Below are positions 50,223-63,610 of a stretch of 64,000 bases of DNA, piece by piece. A program made the position numbers and the translations under genes. Under the pieces are notes generated by a model, which did not search any database, was not told the DNA's origin, and saw nothing but the letters and a program-made list of their open reading frames with translations. The stretch is from Siphonodentalium dalli (taxonomy: Eukaryota > Mollusca > Scaphopoda > Gadilida > Siphonodentaliidae), in the NCBI GenBank assembly GCA_032622095.1, contig CP136063.1:271305426-271369425 (forward strand), read 5' to 3'. The first letter of the stretch is position 1, and every line of letters starts with the position of its first letter.

Positions 50223-53142
50223 GTGACAAATAAAGAGAGTTCATTGTTAGTCTATTCCTGGTATGTTACAAATAAAGAACGCTCATTGTTCGTCTATTCC
50301 TGGTATGTTACAAATAAAGAGCGTTCATCATTAGTCTATTCCTGGTATGTTACAAATAAAGAACGCTCATTGTTAGTCTATTCCTGGCATGTTACACATA
50401 CAGAGCGTTCTCGTTAGTCTATTCCAGGTATGTTACAAATAAAGAACGCTCATTGTTCGTATATTCCTGGTATGTTACAAATAAAGAACACTCATTGTTA
50501 GTCTATTCCTGGTATGTTATAAATACAGAGCGTTCATTGTTAGTCTATTCCTGATATATTACACATACAGAACGCTCATTGTTAGTCTTACTCCTGGTAT
50601 GTTACAAATACAGAACGCTCATTGTTAGTCTTACTCCTGGTATGTTACAAATCAAGAACGTTCATTGTTAGTCTTACTCCTGGTATGTGACAAATAAAGA
50701 GAGTTCATTGTTAGTCTATTCCTGGTATGTTACAAATAAAGAACGCTCATTGTTAGTCTATTCCTGGATTGTAACCAACAAAGAACGTCTATTGTTAGTC
50801 TTATTCATGGTATGTTACAAATAAAGAACGCTCATTGTTAGTCTATTACTGGTATGTTACAAATAAAGAGCGTTCATCGTTAGTCTATAGCTGGTATGTT
50901 AAAAATAAAGAACGCTCATTGTTAGTCTATTCCTGGTATGTTACAAATAAAGAGCGTTCATCGTTAGTCTATTCCTGGTATGTTACAAATAAAGAACGCT
51001 CATTACTCATAAAGAACGCTCATTGTTAGTCTTACTCCTGGTATGTTACAAATAAAGAGCGTTCATTGTTAGTCTTACTCCTGGTATGTTACAAATACAG
51101 AATGTTCATTGTTAGTCTATTCCTGGTATGTTACAAATCAAGAGCGTTCATTGTTAGTCTATTCCTGTTATGTTACAAATAAAGAACGCTCATTGTTATA
51201 TAGTCTATTCCTAGTATGTTACAAATAAAGAGCGTTCATTGTTAGTCTTACTCCTGGTATGTTACAAATAAAGAGCGTTCATTGTTAGTCTTACTCCTGG
51301 TATGTTACAAATACAGAATGTTCATTGTTAGTCTATTCCTGGTATGTTACAAATCAAGAGCGTTCATTCTTAGTCTATTCCTGTTATGTTACAAATAAAG
51401 AACGCTCAATGTTATATAGTCTATTCCTAGTATGTTACAAATAAAGAGCGTTCATTGTTAGTCTTACTCCTGGTATGTTACAAATAAAGAACGCTCATTG
51501 TTAGTCTATTCCTGGTATGTTATAAATAAAGAGCGTTCATTGTTAGTCTTACTTCTGGTATGTTACCAATACAGAACGCTCATTGTTAGTCTTATTCCTG
51601 GTATGTTACAAATAAAGAGCGTTCATTGTTAGTCTATTCCAGGTATGTTACCAATAAAGCTCATTCATTGTTAGTCTTATTCCTGTGATGTTACAAATAA
51701 AGAGCGTTCATTGTTAGTCTATTCCTGATATATTACACATACAGAACGCTCATTGTTAGTCTTACTCCTGGTATGTTACAAATACAGAACGCTCATTGTT
51801 AGTCTTACTCCTGGTATGTTACAAATCAAGAACGTTCATTGTTAGTCTTACTCCTGGTATGTGACAAATAAAGAGAGTTCATTGTTAGTCTATTCCTGGT
51901 ATGTTACAAATAAAGAACGCTCATTGTTAGTCTATTCCTGGATTGTAACCAACAAAGAACGTCTATTGTTAGTCTTATTCATGGTATGTTACAAATAAAG
52001 AACGCTCATTGTTAGTCTATTACTGGTATGTTACAAATAAAGAGCGTTCATCGTTAGTCTATAGCTGGTATGTTAAAAATAAAGAACGCTCATTGTTAGT
52101 CTATTCCTGGTATGTTACAAATAAAGAGCGATCATTGCTAGTCTATTCCAGGTATGTTACAAATAAAGAACGTTTATTGCTAATCTTATTCCTGGTATGT
52201 TACAAATAAAGAACGCTCATTTTTAGTTTTATTCCTGGTATGTTACAAATAAAGAGCGTTCATTGTTAGTCTATTCCTGGTATGTTACAAATAAAGAGCG
52301 TTAATTGTTTGTCTATTCCTGGTATGTAACCAACCAAGAACGTCCATTGTTAGTCTTATTCCTGGTATGTTACACATAAAGAGCGTTCATTGTTAGTATA
52401 TTCATTGTTTGTTACCAATAAAGACCGTTCATTGTTAGTCTTATTCCTGGTATGTTACAAATAAATAACGCTCATTGTTAGTCTATTCCCGGTGTGTTAC
52501 AAACAAAGAGCGTTCATTGTTAGTCTATACCTGGTATGATACAAATAAAGAGCGTTCATTGTTAGTCTACTCATTGTATATTACCAATAAAGAGCGTTCC
52601 TTGTTTGAAAATTCATGGTATGTTACAAATAAAGAACGCTCATTGTTAGTCTATTCCTGGTATGTTACAAATAAAGAACGCTCATTGTTAGTCTATTCCT
52701 GGTTTGTTACAAATAAGGAACGCTCATTGTTCGTCTATTCATGGTATGTTACAAATAAAGAGCGTTCATCGTTAGTCTATTCCTGGTATGTTACAAATAA
52801 AGAACGCTCATTGTTAGTCTATTCCTGGTATGTTACAAATAAAGAGCGTTCATCGTTAGTCTATTCCTGGTATGTTACAAATAAAGAACGCTCATTGATT
52901 GTCTATTCCTGGTATGTTACAAATAAAGAACACTCATTGTTAGTCTATTCCTGGTATGTTATAAATAAAGAGCGTTCATTGTTAGTCTATTCATGATATA
53001 TTACACATAAAGAACGCTCATTGTTAGTCTTACTCCTGGTATGTTACAAATAAAGAACGCTCATTGTTAGTCTTACTCCTGGTATGTTACAAATAAAGAG
53101 CGTTCATTGTTAGTCTTACTCCTGGTATGTTACAAATAAAGA

Positions 53143-53169
53143 GAGTTCATTGTTAGTCTATTCCAGGTA
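53143..53169 (+). other. Recombination junction J (copy 2)
   Basis: This is the same C-end to post-A join as at 42846-42872, again 683 bp after the C start. Block B follows 1,099 bp after C, as in unit 15. The identity of the join and its distance from C indicate one original event later copied. Confidence 0.85.
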
Positions 53170-53878
53170 TGTTACAAATAAAGAACGCTCATTGTTCGTA
53201 TATTCCTGGTATGTTACAAATAAAGAACACTCATTGTTAGTCTATTCCTGGTATGTTATAAATACAGAGCGTTCATTGTTAGTCTATTCCTGATATATTA
53301 CACATACAGAACGCTCATTGTTAGTCTTACTCCTGGTATGTTACAAATACAGAACGCTCATTGTTAGTCTTACTCCTGGTATGTTACAAATCAAGAACGT
53401 TCATTGTTAGTCTTACTCCTGGTATGTGACAAATAAAGAGAGTTCATTGTTAGTCTATTCCTGGTATGTTACAAATAAAGAACGCTCATTGTTAGTCTAT
53501 TCCTGGATTGTAACCAACAAAGAACGTCTATTGTTAGTCTTATTCATGGTATGTTACAAATAAAGAACGCTCATTGTTAGTCTATTACTGGTATGTTACA
53601 AATAAAGAGCGTTCATCGTTAGTCTATAGCTGGTATGTTAAAAATAAAGAACGCTCATTGTTAGTCTATTCCTGGTATGTTACAAATAAAGAGCGATCAT
53701 TGCTAGTCTATTCCAGGTATGTTACAAATAAAGAACGTTTATTGCTAATCTTATTCCTGGTATGTTACAAATAAAGAACGCTCATTTTTAGTTTTATTCC
53801 TGGTATGTTACAAATAAAGAGCGTTCATTGTTAGTCTATTCCTGGTATGTTACAAATAAAGAGCGTTTATTGTTTGTC

Positions 53879-54135
53879 TATTCCTGGTATGTTATAAATA
53901 AAGAGCGTTCATTGTTAGTCTATTCATGATATATTACACATAAAGAACGCTCATTGTTAGTCTTATTCCTGGTATGTTACAAATAAAGAACGCTCATTTT
54001 TAGTTTTATTCCTGGTATGTTACAAATAAAGAGCGTTCATTGTTAGTCTATTCCTGGTATGTTATAAATAAAGAGCGTTCATTGTTAGTCTATTCATGAT
54101 ATATTACACATAAAGAACGCTCATTGTTAGTCTTA
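53879..54135 (+). repeat. Mosaic with a 170-bp (four-monomer) tandem duplication
   Basis: The stretch beginning GTTATAAATAAAGAGCG and running through TTCATGATATATT occurs at 53891 and again at 54061, 170 bp apart. Between them lies block-B sequence (CATTTTTAGTTTTATTCC). The order is B, C end, B, C end, which requires at least three joins within about 180 bp: near 53879-53895, 53955-53967 and 54047-54064. The second copy departs near 54136, where CTTACTCC replaces CTTATTCC. Seen once in the window. Confidence 0.83.
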
Positions 54136-56098
54136 CTCCTGGTATGTTACAAATAAAGAACGCTCATTGTTAGTCTTACTCCTGGTATGTTACAAATAAA
54201 GAGCGTTCATTGTTAGTCTTACTCCTGGTATGTTACAAATAAAGAGAGTTCATTGTTAGTCTATTCCTGGTATGTTACAAATAAAGAACCCTCATTGTTA
54301 GTCTATTCCTGGATTGTAACCAACAAAGAACGTCCATTGTTAGTCTTATTCATGGTATGTTACAAATAAAGAACGCTCATTGTTAGTCTATTCCTGGTAT
54401 GTTACAAATAAAGAGCGTTCATCGTTAGTCTATTCCTGGTATGTTACAAATAAAGAACGCTCATTGTTAGTCTATTCCTGGTATGTTACAAATAAAGAGC
54501 GTTCATCGTTAGTCTATTCCTGGTATGTTACAAATAACGAACGCTCATTGTTTGTCTATTCCTGGTATGTTACAAATAAAGAACGCTCACCGTTAGTCTA
54601 TTCCTGGTATGTTATAAATAAAGAGCGTTTATTGTTAGTCTATTCCTCGTTTGTTATAAATAAAGAGCTTTCATTGTTAGTCTATTCCTGATATATTACA
54701 CATAAAGAACGCTCATTGTTAGTATTACTCCTGGTATGTTACAAATAAAGAGCGTTCATTGTTAGTCTTACTCCTGGTATGTTTCAAATAAAGAATGTTC
54801 ATTGTTAGTCTATTCCTGGTATGTTACACACAAAGAGCGTTCATTGTCAGTCTACTCATTGTATATTACCAATAAAGAGCGTCCCTTGTTAGTATATTCA
54901 TGGTATGTTACAAATAAAGATCGTTCATTGTTAGTCTTATTCCTGGTATGTTACAAATAAAGAGCGTTCATTGTTAGTCTTACACATTGTATGTTACAAA
55001 TAAAGAGCGTTCACTGTTAGTCACCTCCTGACAAATAACCAATACTGAGCGTTCATTGTTAGTCTATTCCTGGTATGTTACCAATAAAGATCATTCATTG
55101 TTAGTCTTATTCCTGTGATGTTACAAATAAAGAGCGTTAATTGTTAGTCTATTCTTGGTATGTTACAAATAAAGAGCGTTCATTGTTAGTCTTACTCCTG
55201 GTATGTTACAAATAAAGAACGCTCATTGTTAGTCTATTCCTGGTATGTTATAAATAAAGAGCGTTCCTTGTTAGTATATTCATGGTATGTTACAAATGAA
55301 GATCGTGCATTGTTAGTCTTATTCCTGGTATGTTACACATAAAGAGCGTTCAGTGTTAGTCTACTCATTGTATATTACCAATAAAGAGCGTTCCTTGTTA
55401 GAAAATTCATGGTATGTTACAAATAAAGATCGTTCATTGTTAGTCTTATTCCTGGTATGTTACAAATAAAGAACGCTCATTGTTAGTCTATTCCTGGTAT
55501 GTTACAAATAAAGAGCGTTAATTGTTAGTCTATTCCTGGTATGTAACCAACAAGGAACGTCCATTGTTAGTCTTACTCCTGGTATGTTACAAATAAAGAA
55601 CGCTCATTGTTATATAGTCTATTCCTGGTATGTTACAAATAAAGAGCGTTCATTGTTAGTCTTACTCCTGGTATGTTACAAATAAAGAACGCTCATTGTT
55701 AGTCTATTCCAGGTATGTTACAAATAAAGAACGTTTATTGCTAATCTTATTCCTGGTATGTTACAAATAAAGAACGCTCATTGTTAGTTTTTTTTCTGGT
55801 ATGTTACAAATAAAGAGCGTTCTCGTTAGTCTATTCCAGGTATGTTACAAATAAAGAACGCTCATTGTTTGTCTATTCCTGGTATGTTACAAATAAAGAA
55901 CACTCATTGTTAGTCTATTCCAGGTATGTTATAAATAAAGAGCGTTCATTGTTAGTCTATTCCTGATATATTACACATAAAGAACGCTCATTGTTAGTCT
56001 TACTCCTGGTATGTTACAAATAAATAACGCTCATTGTTAGTCTTTCTCCTGGTATGTTACAAATCAAGAACGTTCATTGTTAGTCTTACTCCTGGTAT

Positions 56099-59000
56099 GT
56101 GACAAATAAAGAGAGTTCATTGTTAGTCTATTCCTGGTATGTTACAAATAAAGAACGCTCATTGTTCGTCTATTCCTGGTATGTTACAAATAAAGAGCGT
56201 TCATCATTAGTCTATTCCTGGTATGTTACAAATAAAGAACGCTCATTGTTAGTCTATTCCTGGCATGTTACACATACAGAGCGTTCTCGTTAGTCTATTC
56301 CAGGTATGTTACAAATAAAGAACGCTCATTGTTCGTATATTCCTGGTATGTTACAAATAAAGAACACTCATTGTTAGTCTATTCCTGGTATGTTATAAAT
56401 ACAGAGCGTTCATTGTTAGTCTATTCCTGATATATTACACATACAGAACGCTCATTGTTAGTCTTACTCCTGGTATGTTACAAATACAGAACGCTCATTG
56501 TTAGTCTTACTCCTGGTATGTTACAAATCAAGAACGTTCATTGTTAGTCTTACTCCTGGTATGTGACAAATAAAGAGAGTTCATTGTTAGTCTATTCCTG
56601 GTATGTTACAAATAAAGAACGCTCATTGTTAGTCTATTCCTGGATTGTAACCAACAAAGAACGTCTATTGTTAGTCTTATTCATGGTATGTTACAAATAA
56701 AGAACGCTCATTGTTAGTCTATTACTGGTATGTTACAAATAAAGAGCGTTCATCGTTAGTCTATAGCTGGTATGTTAAAAATAAAGAACGCTCATTGTTA
56801 GTCTATTCCTGGTATGTTACAAATAAAGAGCGTTCATCGTTAGTCTATTCCTGGTATGTTACAAATAAAGAACGCTCATTACTCATAAAGAACGCTCATT
56901 GTTAGTCTTACTCCTGGTATGTTACAAATAAAGAGCGTTCATTGTTAGTCTTACTCCTGGTATGTTACAAATACAGAATGTTCATTGTTAGTCTATTCCT
57001 GGTATGTTACAAATCAAGAGCGTTCATTGTTAGTCTATTCCTGTTATGTTACAAATAAAGAACGCTCATTGTTATATAGTCTATTCCTAGTATGTTACAA
57101 ATAAAGAGCGTTCATTGTTAGTCTTACTCCTGGTATGTTACAAATAAAGAGCGTTCATTGTTAGTCTTACTCCTGGTATGTTACAAATACAGAATGTTCA
57201 TTGTTAGTCTATTCCTGGTATGTTACAAATCAAGAGCGTTCATTCTTAGTCTATTCCTGTTATGTTACAAATAAAGAACGCTCAATGTTATATAGTCTAT
57301 TCCTAGTATGTTACAAATAAAGAGCGTTCATTGTTAGTCTTACTCCTGGTATGTTACAAATAAAGAACGCTCATTGTTAGTCTATTCCTGGTATGTTATA
57401 AATAAAGAGCGTTCATTGTTAGTCTTACTTCTGGTATGTTACCAATACAGAACGCTCATTGTTAGTCTTATTCCTGGTATGTTACAAATAAAGAGCGTTC
57501 ATTGTTAGTCTATTCCAGGTATGTTACCAATAAAGCTCATTCATTGTTAGTCTTATTCCTGTGATGTTACAAATAAAGAGCGTTCATTGTTAGTCTATTC
57601 CTGATATATTACACATACAGAACGCTCATTGTTAGTCTTACTCCTGGTATGTTACAAATACAGAACGCTCATTGTTAGTCTTACTCCTGGTATGTTACAA
57701 ATCAAGAACGTTCATTGTTAGTCTTACTCCTGGTATGTGACAAATAAAGAGAGTTCATTGTTAGTCTATTCCTGGTATGTTACAAATAAAGAACGCTCAT
57801 TGTTAGTCTATTCCTGGATTGTAACCAACAAAGAACGTCTATTGTTAGTCTTATTCATGGTATGTTACAAATAAAGAACGCTCATTGTTAGTCTATTACT
57901 GGTATGTTACAAATAAAGAGCGTTCATCGTTAGTCTATAGCTGGTATGTTAAAAATAAAGAACGCTCATTGTTAGTCTATTCCTGGTATGTTACAAATAA
58001 AGAGCGATCATTGCTAGTCTATTCCAGGTATGTTACAAATAAAGAACGTTTATTGCTAATCTTATTCCTGGTATGTTACAAATAAAGAACGCTCATTTTT
58101 AGTTTTATTCCTGGTATGTTACAAATAAAGAGCGTTCATTGTTAGTCTATTCCTGGTATGTTACAAATAAAGAGCGTTTATTGTTTGTCTATTCCTGGTA
58201 TGTAACCAACCAAGAACGTCCATTGTTAGTCTTATTCCTGGTATGTTACACATAAAGAGCGTTCATTGTTAGTATATTCATTGTTTGTTACCAATAAAGA
58301 CCGTTCATTGTTAGTCTTATTCCTGGTATGTTACAAATAAATAACGCTCATTGTTAGTCTATTCCCGGTGTGTTACAAACAAAGAGCGTTCATTGTTAGT
58401 CTATACCTGGTATGATACAAATAAAGAGCGTTCATTGTTAGTCTACTCATTGTATATTACCAATAAAGAGCGTTCCTTGTTTGAAAATTCATGGTATGTT
58501 ACAAATAAAGAACGCTCATTGTTAGTCTATTCCTGGTATGTTACAAATAAAGAACGCTCATTGTTAGTCTATTCCTGGTTTGTTACAAATAAGGAACGCT
58601 CATTGTTCGTCTATTCATGGTATGTTACAAATAAAGAGCGTTCATCGTTAGTCTATTCCTGGTATGTTACAAATAAAGAACGCTCATTGTTAGTCTATTC
58701 CTGGTATGTTACAAATAAAGAGCGTTCATCGTTAGTCTATTCCTGGTATGTTACAAATAAAGAACGCTCATTGATTGTCTATTCCTGGTATGTTACAAAT
58801 AAAGAACACTCATTGTTAGTCTATTCCTGGTATGTTATAAATAAAGAGCGTTCATTGTTAGTCTATTCATGATATATTACACATAAAGAACGCTCATTGT
58901 TAGTCTTACTCCTGGTATGTTACAAATAAAGAACGCTCATTGTTAGTCTTACTCCTGGTATGTTACAAATAAAGAGCGTTCATTGTTAGTCTTACTCCTG

Positions 59001-62000
59001 GTATGTTACAAATAAAGAGAGTTCATTGTTAGTCTATTCCAGGTATGTTACAAATAAAGAACGCTCATTGTTCGTATATTCCTGGTATGTTACAAATAAA
59101 GAACACTCATTGTTAGTCTATTCCTGGTATGTTATAAATACAGAGCGTTCATTGTTAGTCTATTCCTGATATATTACACATACAGAACGCTCATTGTTAG
59201 TCTTACTCCTGGTATGTTACAAATACAGAACGCTCATTGTTAGTCTTACTCCTGGTATGTTACAAATCAAGAACGTTCATTGTTAGTCTTACTCCTGGTA
59301 TGTGACAAATAAAGAGAGTTCATTGTTAGTCTATTCCTGGTATGTTACAAATAAAGAACGCTCATTGTTAGTCTATTCCTGGATTGTAACCAACAAAGAA
59401 CGTCTATTGTTAGTCTTATTCATGGTATGTTACAAATAAAGAACGCTCATTGTTAGTCTATTACTGGTATGTTACAAATAAAGAGCGTTCATCGTTAGTC
59501 TATAGCTGGTATGTTAAAAATAAAGAACGCTCATTGTTAGTCTATTCCTGGTATGTTACAAATAAAGAGCGTTCATCGTTAGTCTATTCCTGGTATGTTA
59601 CAAATAAAGAACGCTCATTACTCATAAAGAACGCTCATTGTTAGTCTTACTCCTGGTATGTTACAAATAAAGAGCGTTCATTGTTAGTCTTACTCCTGGT
59701 ATGTTACAAATACAGAATGTTCATTGTTAGTCTATTCCTGGTATGTTACAAATCAAGAGCGTTCATTGTTAGTCTATTCCTGTTATGTTACAAATAAAGA
59801 ACGCTCATTGTTATATAGTCTATTCCTAGTATGTTACAAATAAAGAGCGTTCATTGTTAGTCTTACTCCTGGTATGTTACAAATAAAGAGCGTTCATTGT
59901 TAGTCTTACTCCTGGTATGTTACAAATACAGAATGTTCATTGTTAGTCTATTCCTGGTATGTTACAAATCAAGAGCGTTCATTCTTAGTCTATTCCTGTT
60001 ATGTTACAAATAAAGAACGCTCAATGTTATATAGTCTATTCCTAGTATGTTACAAATAAAGAGCGTTCATTGTTAGTCTTACTCCTGGTATGTTACAAAT
60101 AAAGAACGCTCATTGTTAGTCTATTCCTGGTATGTTATAAATAAAGAGCGTTCATTGTTAGTCTTACTTCTGGTATGTTACCAATACAGAACGCTCATTG
60201 TTAGTCTTATTCCTGGTATGTTACAAATAAAGAGCGTTCATTGTTAGTCTATTCCAGGTATGTTACCAATAAAGCTCATTCATTGTTAGTCTTATTCCTG
60301 TGATGTTACAAATAAAGAGCGTTCATTGTTAGTCTATTCCTGATATATTACACATACAGAACGCTCATTGTTAGTCTTACTCCTGGTATGTTACAAATAC
60401 AGAACGCTCATTGTTAGTCTTACTCCTGGTATGTTACAAATCAAGAACGTTCATTGTTAGTCTTACTCCTGGTATGTGACAAATAAAGAGAGTTCATTGT
60501 TAGTCTATTCCTGGTATGTTACAAATAAAGAACGCTCATTGTTAGTCTATTCCTGGATTGTAACCAACAAAGAACGTCTATTGTTAGTCTTATTCATGGT
60601 ATGTTACAAATAAAGAACGCTCATTGTTAGTCTATTACTGGTATGTTACAAATAAAGAGCGTTCATCGTTAGTCTATAGCTGGTATGTTAAAAATAAAGA
60701 ACGCTCATTGTTAGTCTATTCCTGGTATGTTACAAATAAAGAGCGATCATTGCTAGTCTATTCCAGGTATGTTACAAATAAAGAACGTTTATTGATAATC
60801 TTATTCCTGGTATGTTACAAATAAAGAACGCTCATTTTTAGTTTTATTCCTGGTATGTTACAAATAAAGAGCGTTCATTGTTAGTCTATTCCTGGTATGT
60901 TACAAATAAAGAGCGTTTATTGTTTGTCTATTCCTGGTATGTAACCAACAAAGAACGTCCATTGTTAGTCTTATTCCTGGTATGTTACACATAAAGAGCG
61001 TTCATTGTTAGTATATTCATTGTTTGTTACCAATAAAGACCGTTCATTGTTAGTCTTATTCCTGGTATGTTACAAATAAATAACGCTCATTGTTAGTCTA
61101 TTCCCGGTGTGTTACAAACAAAGAGCGTTCATTGTTAGTCTATACCTGGTATGATACAAATAAAGAGCGTTCATTGTTAGTCTACTCATTGTATATTACC
61201 AATAAAGAGCGTTCCTTGTTTGAAAATTCATGGTATGTTACAAATAAAGAACGCTCATTGTTAGTCTATTCCTGGTATGTTACAAATAAAGAACGCTCAT
61301 TGTTAGTCTATTCCTGGTTTGTTACAAATAAGGAACGCTCATTGTTCGTCTATTCATGGTATGTTACAAATAAAGAGCGTTCATCGTTAGTCTATTCCTG
61401 GTATGTTACAAATAAAGAACGCTCATTGTTAGTCTATTCCTGGTATGTTACAAATAAAGAGCGTTCATCGTTAGTCTATTCCTGGTATGTTACAAATAAA
61501 GAACGCTCATTGATTGTCTATTCCTGGTATGTTACAAATAAAGAACACTCATTGTTAGTCTATTCCTGGTATGTTATAAATAAAGAGCGTTCATTGTTAG
61601 TCTATTCATGATATATTACACATAAAGAACGCTCATTGTTAGTCTTACTCCTGGTATGTTACAAATAAAGAACGCTCATTGTTAGTCTTACTCCTGGTAT
61701 GTTACAAATAAAGAGCGTTCATTGTTAGTCTTACTCCTGGTATGTTACAAATAAAGAGAGTTCATTGTTAGTCTATTCCTGGTATGTTACAAATAAAGAA
61801 CCCTCATTGTTAGTCTATTCCTGGATTGTAACCAACAAAGAACGTCCATTGTTAGTCTTATTCATGGTATGTTACAAATAAAGAACGCTCATTGTTAGTC
61901 TATTCCTGGTATGTTACAAATAAAGAGCGTTCATCGTTAGTCTATTCCTGGTATGTTACAAATAAAGAACGCTCATTGTTAGTCTATTCCTGGTATGTTA

Positions 62001-63610
62001 CAAATAAAGAGCGTTCATCGTTAGTCTATTCCTGGTATGTTACAAATAAAGAACGCTCATTGTTTGTCTATTCCTGGTATGTTACAAATAAAGAACGCTC
62101 ACCGTTAGTCTATTCCTGGTATGTTATAAATAAAGAGCGTTTATTGTTAGTCTATTCCTCGTTTGTTATAAATAAAGAGCTTTCATTGTTAGTCTATTCC
62201 TGATATATTACACATAAAGAACGCTCATTGTTAGTATTACTCCTGGTATGTTACAAATAAAGAGCGTTCATTGTTAGTCTTACTCCTGGTATGTTTCAAA
62301 TAAAGAATGTTCATTGTTAGTCTATTCCTGGTATGTTACACACAAAGAGCGTTCATTGTCAGTCTACTCATTGTATATTACCAATAAAGAGCGTCCCTTG
62401 TTAGTATATTCATGGTATGTTACAAATAAAGATCGTTCATTGTTAGTCTTATTCCTGGTATGTTACAAATAAAGAGCGTTCATTGTTAGTCTTACACATT
62501 GTATGTTACAAATAAAGAGCGTTCACTGTTAGTCACCTCCTGACAAATAACCAATACTGAGCGTTCATTGTTAGTCTATTCCTAGTATGTTACCAATAAA
62601 GATCATTCATTGTTAGTCTTATTCCTGTGATGTTACAAATAAAGAGCGTTAATTGTTAGTCTATTCTTGGTATGTTACAAATAAAGAGCGTTCATTGTTA
62701 GTCTTACTCCTGGTATGTTACAAATAAAGAACGCTCATTGTTAGTCTATTCCTGGTATGTTATAAATAAAGAGCGTTCCTTGTTAGTATATTCATGGTAT
62801 GTTACAAATGAAGATCGTGCATTGTTAGTCTTATTCCTGGTATGTTACACATAAAGAGCGTTCAGTGTTAGTCTACTCATTGTATATTACCAATAAAGAG
62901 CGTTCCTTGTTAGAAAATTCATGGTATGTTACAAATAAAGATCGTTCATTGTTAGTCTTATTCCTGGTATGTTACAAATAAAGAACGCTCATTGTTAGTC
63001 TATTCCTGGTATGTTACAAATAAAGAGCGTTAATTGTTAGTCTATTCCTGGTATGTAACCAACAAGGAACGTCCATTGTTAGTCTTACTCCTGGTATGTT
63101 ACAAATAAAGAACGCTCATTGTTATATAGTCTATTCCTGGTATGTTACAAATAAAGAGCGTTCATTGTTAGTCTTACTCCTGGTATGTTACAAATAAAGA
63201 ACGCTCATTGTTAGTCTATTCCAGGTATGTTACAAATAAAGAACGTTTATTGCTAATCTTATTCCTGGTATGTTACAAATAAAGAACGCTCATTGTTAGT
63301 TTTTTTTCTGGTATGTTACAAATAAAGAGCGTTCTCGTTAGTCTATTCCAGGTATGTTACAAATAAAGAACGCTCATTGTTTGTCTATTCCTGGTATGTT
63401 ACAAATAAAGAACACTCATTGTTAGTCTATTCCAGGTATGTTATAAATAAAGAGCGTTCATTGTTAGTCTATTCCTGATATATTACACATAAAGAACGCT
63501 CATTGTTAGTCTTACTCCTGGTATGTTACAAATAAATAACGCTCATTGTTAGTCTTTCTCCTGGTATGTTACAAATCAAGAACGTTCATTGTTAGTCTTA
63601 CTCCTGGTAT
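56099..63610 (+). repeat. HOR unit 15, type A2 double, 7,512 bp
   Basis: Landmarks are A 56099, B 56711, B 57885, C 58351, junction J near 59034, B 59450 (fusion at 59619), B 60624, C 61090 and D 61892. It is effectively two A2 front ends joined by junction J, with one D at the end. The first C is preceded by AACCAACCAAG (near 58205), the second by AACCAACAAAG (near 60947). D lacks the AAATAACGAACG change of units 12-14. TATTGATAATC near 60791 and CCTAGTATG near 62581 are private. Confidence 0.92.
59019..59045 (+). other. Recombination junction J (copy 3)
   Basis: Third copy of the C-end to post-A join, 683 bp after C 58351 and 5,876 bp after copy 2. That spacing equals the length of unit 14, consistent with units 14 and 15 being offset copies of one ancestral arrangement. 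Confidence 0.85.

Larger units (their letters stand above)
50223..56098 (+). repeat. HOR unit 14, type A2 mosaic, 5,876 bp
   Basis: Landmarks are A 50223, B 50835, second B 52009, C 52475, junction J near 53158, third B 53574 and D 54380. Between the third B and D the block C run is missing and is replaced by a small B/C-end mosaic. It has the right-hand A2 markers (ACTCAT, CCAGGTATGTTACC, AACCAACCAAG) and the AAATAACGAACG D block. GCGTTAATTGTTTG near 52300 is private. Confidence 0.92.
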
